The notes beneath the pieces were generated by a model. That model saw only the letters and a list, made by a program, of their open reading frames with translations. It made no database searches and had not been told where the DNA came from. The position numbers were made by a program, and so were the translations under genes. A stretch of 64,000 bases of DNA from Agelaius tricolor (lineage: Eukaryota; Chordata; Aves; Passeriformes; Icteridae). Numbering within the stretch: position 1 is the first letter of the stretch; each line of letters begins with the position of its first letter. Shown here piece by piece: positions 61,616 to 64,000 of this stretch. Location of the stretch: the NCBI GenBank assembly GCA_023055355.1, contig JALJCS010000035.1, positions 682,001-746,000 on the forward strand. The letters run 5' to 3'.

Positions 61616-62007
61616 GGCTGTGCTGGTGATGGAGCAGGGCTGGAGCAGACCATGCCAGAGGCTGTGCTGGTGATGGAGCAGGGCTGGAGCAGACCATGCC
61701 AGAGGCTGTGCTGGTGATGGAGCAGGGCTGGAGCAGACCATGCCAGAGGCTGTGCTGGTGATGGAGCAGGGCTGGAGCAGACCATGCCAGAGGCTGTGCT
61801 GGTGATGGAGTGAGGCTGGAGCAGACCATGCCAGAGGCTGTGCTGGTGATGGAGTGAGGCTGGAGCAGACCATGCCAGAGGCTGTGCTGGTCATGGAGCA
61901 GGGCTGGAGCAGACCATGCCAGAGGCTGTGCTGGTCATGGAGCAGGGCTGGAGCAGACCATGCCAGAGGCTGTGCTGGTCATGGAGCAGTCTGGAGCAGA
62001 CCATGCC
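61616..62007. repeat. 44-bp minisatellite, about nine copies
   Basis: The unit is GGCTGTGCTGGTGATGGAGC then AGGGCTGGAGCAGACCATGC and CAGA. Variants GTGATGG/GTCATGG and GCAGGG/GTGAGG occur in adjacent pairs or triplets, showing block duplication. Confidence 0.96.
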
Positions 62008-63620
62008 TTCCCCAGCTCACCCTCTGCCTCCCTGGAGGGTTCATCCCCCAAGGCATCCACAGTATTTCGGTCGTTGACTCTGGATGAGGACAGGGTTGGC
62101 TGTTTTTAGAAGCTCCTTGCAGCTTCTTGTGAGGTTCAGCTTCTTCCCTACTTCAGGATTTTCCTGTCCCTGGGACACCAATGGAAAACTGATCCTGGGA
62201 GCAGAGCTGGGAGGGAGGAGCTCTGCACACTCCACTTATTCCTCCACATTCCTGTGCAGCTCTGCTCTGGTGGCACCAGTGGAAATGTTAGCAAAGAACT
62301 CGAGAAAATCCCCGGAGTTCTGTTTTCCTGGCTTTGCAAAAACATTTCTGCTTATCAAGCAACCCAAAGAAATGTGAAGATTTTCACTCACTCTTCGTGT
62401 GGGCTCAGCTTTGAATTTTAAAAAGGGATTTGCCAATGCAATCTTGCAAAATACTCCAGTGCCAAGTCCAGCTCTCCTAAAATACAAGTTTTAGGAGGAG
62501 GTGAGCTTTCATTCTCCTGGGAAAACATGAATTTCTGACAGATTTGAGGGAGAACTAAGGCTTCTGTGAGGCCATGCTGCTCCCTGGAGAAATGTCCTTT
62601 CATGTCGATCAGCAGGGACCAAATCCTGTGGTTTGTGGCACCAAAGGCAGAGCTGCTCCTGAGCCTCAGTGCTTTGCATGATGGAGGTGTGCCCACAACC
62701 TACAAGAGCCTTCAGGCTGAGGGATTTTAATATTTTTCCTCTGTTTGAGCCGTGCCCAGGGCTGTGCCATGGGTACAGGTGCTGCCTTGGGGTTAGGTGT
62801 GGCCAGGAGATCATTCCCTGTGTCCCAGGGAAGGCTCTGCCCGAGGGCAGGAACCAGCCCTGAGTCCTGCACCTCCAGGAAAAGGGTTCAACCTCGCTTG
62901 GTCACCTCTGTAAAACAAGGGCTGGGAGCTTCAACCCCCACGTGCTTCCCAAAAGCTTTGCCAGTGCATTCTGCAGGGCAGGAATCACCTCTGAACCCCT
63001 TTGTGTGGTGGATCCGTGGTGTGGGCCGGGGCTGCTCAGCACGTGTGGGGTGAGGAGGAAGCAGAGCTGAGCAGCTGCTCCAGCAGGGCACAGCAGGCCG
63101 CTCTTCCTGAGCTTTCCACAGAGGGGGAAGCCTTGAGGGGGGACACACAAGTGCCTGGTGCGTGCTCCCGTGCTGCTTTCGCTGCTAAAAGCGCAGCTTC
63201 AGCACATGTGGGAGCGGGCCAGACCTGAGCCAGCCGTTCCCTCTGGAGGCAGGAGCGCTGCCTCCGGCTCCCTCACGGTTGGGCCCTGGTGGGGAGATGA
63301 CAAAGGCTCCTGCAGGCTGCTGGGCTCATCCCAGGAGGGCCAAATGGCGGCTCAAAGGCTGGCCCAGCTCTGCGGCAGGAATCTCTGTCCCTCACGCCTG
63401 GCAAGGCCGCTCCTGTCACCATCAGCACGTCGGTGGCCGCTGCTCCAGCTCTGCCAGCCCCGCTGGGGACGTGAGGCTGGGCCTGTCCGTGTCAGCCGGG
63501 GGAATTGCGATGGCAGAGCACGGAGACAGCGGCTCCATCCTGCTGGGGGCGTGGGGACGGGGGTGCTGCTGCTCTCCCCTGAGCTGTCACGGCGTGCCTC
63601 AGCCGGGGATTGCTCCTGAG
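62008..63620. other. Intronic sequence, no gene seen
   Basis: 62330-62520 is AT-richer (TTTGAATTTTAAAAAGGG). No repeat family or domain. Confidence 0.45.
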
Positions 63621-63629
63621 AAACACTCC

Positions 63630-63895
63630 CTGGGCTGAAATTTGATAATTAAGCAAATACAGCGTGGCTTTGTGTTGGGAGAGCACCATAAGGTAAACAG
63701 GAAGGAATGAGGGATTAAGACGTCTCTGCTCTGAGGGAAGGTGACGAGGCCGGAGCTGTGACACCTCCGTGCCGGGGCGAGGGGCCCAGCTGCGGGCTGG
63801 CATGGCACAGCTGCATTGTTCAGGGGTGAAGAGCAAATAAAAGCCACGGGAAAAGAAAACAAGCTATAAAATTCTCAGCAAAGCACAGAGCCCCG
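63630..63895. promoter_or_regulatory. Candidate regulatory islet near the window end
   Basis: GAAATTTGATAATTAAGCAAATACAGCG, CCATAAGGTAAACAGG (forkhead-like), GGGATTAAGACG, CTGCATTGTTCAGG and GCAAATAAAAGCC. Several factor-like sites in less GC-rich DNA. Inference only. Confidence 0.36.
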
Positions 63896-64000
63896 GCAAC
63901 TGCGTCCTGATGGCCCCGTGACAGCTCTGGGGAGAGGCGGGCGAGGGGTCGAGCGTTTGAAGTCCCAAAGTTGTGCTTTGCAAAGGCCCCCTGCTAAAAC

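Overview
This window is vertebrate nuclear DNA, most likely from a bird and probably a songbird. Three things support this: the coding sequence reads as a bird-type netrin-1, there are CR1 retroposon ends, and there are two solo LTRs of a type I remember as common in passerine genomes. There is no bacterial, plasmid or phage content.

Only one protein-coding segment is supported: the first coding exon of NTN1 (netrin-1), + strand, 13247-14270. It encodes the signal peptide, the laminin N-terminal (VI) domain and the first laminin-type EGF module, and ends at a GTGAGT donor in phase 1. Everything to its right, about 49.7 kb, is best read as the start of one large NTN1 intron; the remaining exons lie beyond the window. 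Everything to its left is 5' flank, possibly with an untranslated exon that I cannot place. A CpG-rich domain covers about 8.85-16.15 kb and contains the presumed promoter.

Layout: 1-8.0 kb is upstream flank with a CATC tetranucleotide tract, a CR1 end, a 12-bp array, a solo LTR with 6-bp target-site duplications (TSDs), and a 31-bp minisatellite of about 30 copies. 8.0-13.2 kb is the CpG-rich 5' domain with AT-richer islets that look like regulatory elements. 13.2-14.3 kb is the exon. 14.3-64 kb is intron, carrying an unusually dense set of micro- and minisatellites with periods from 3 to 65 bp. It also holds a second solo LTR with perfect TSDs, another CR1 end, a pair of unclassified dispersed repeats, and several AT-rich islets with clustered homeodomain or GATA-type sites that are candidate NTN1 enhancers.

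Most long open frames elsewhere come from tandem arrays whose units lack stop codons, or from the antisense of GC-rich DNA. I found no convincing second gene, tRNA, rRNA, CRISPR array or intact mobile element. Limits: homology calls are from memory and pattern reading, the regulatory calls rest only on composition and short motifs, and repeat boundaries are approximate to a few bases unless TSDs are given.
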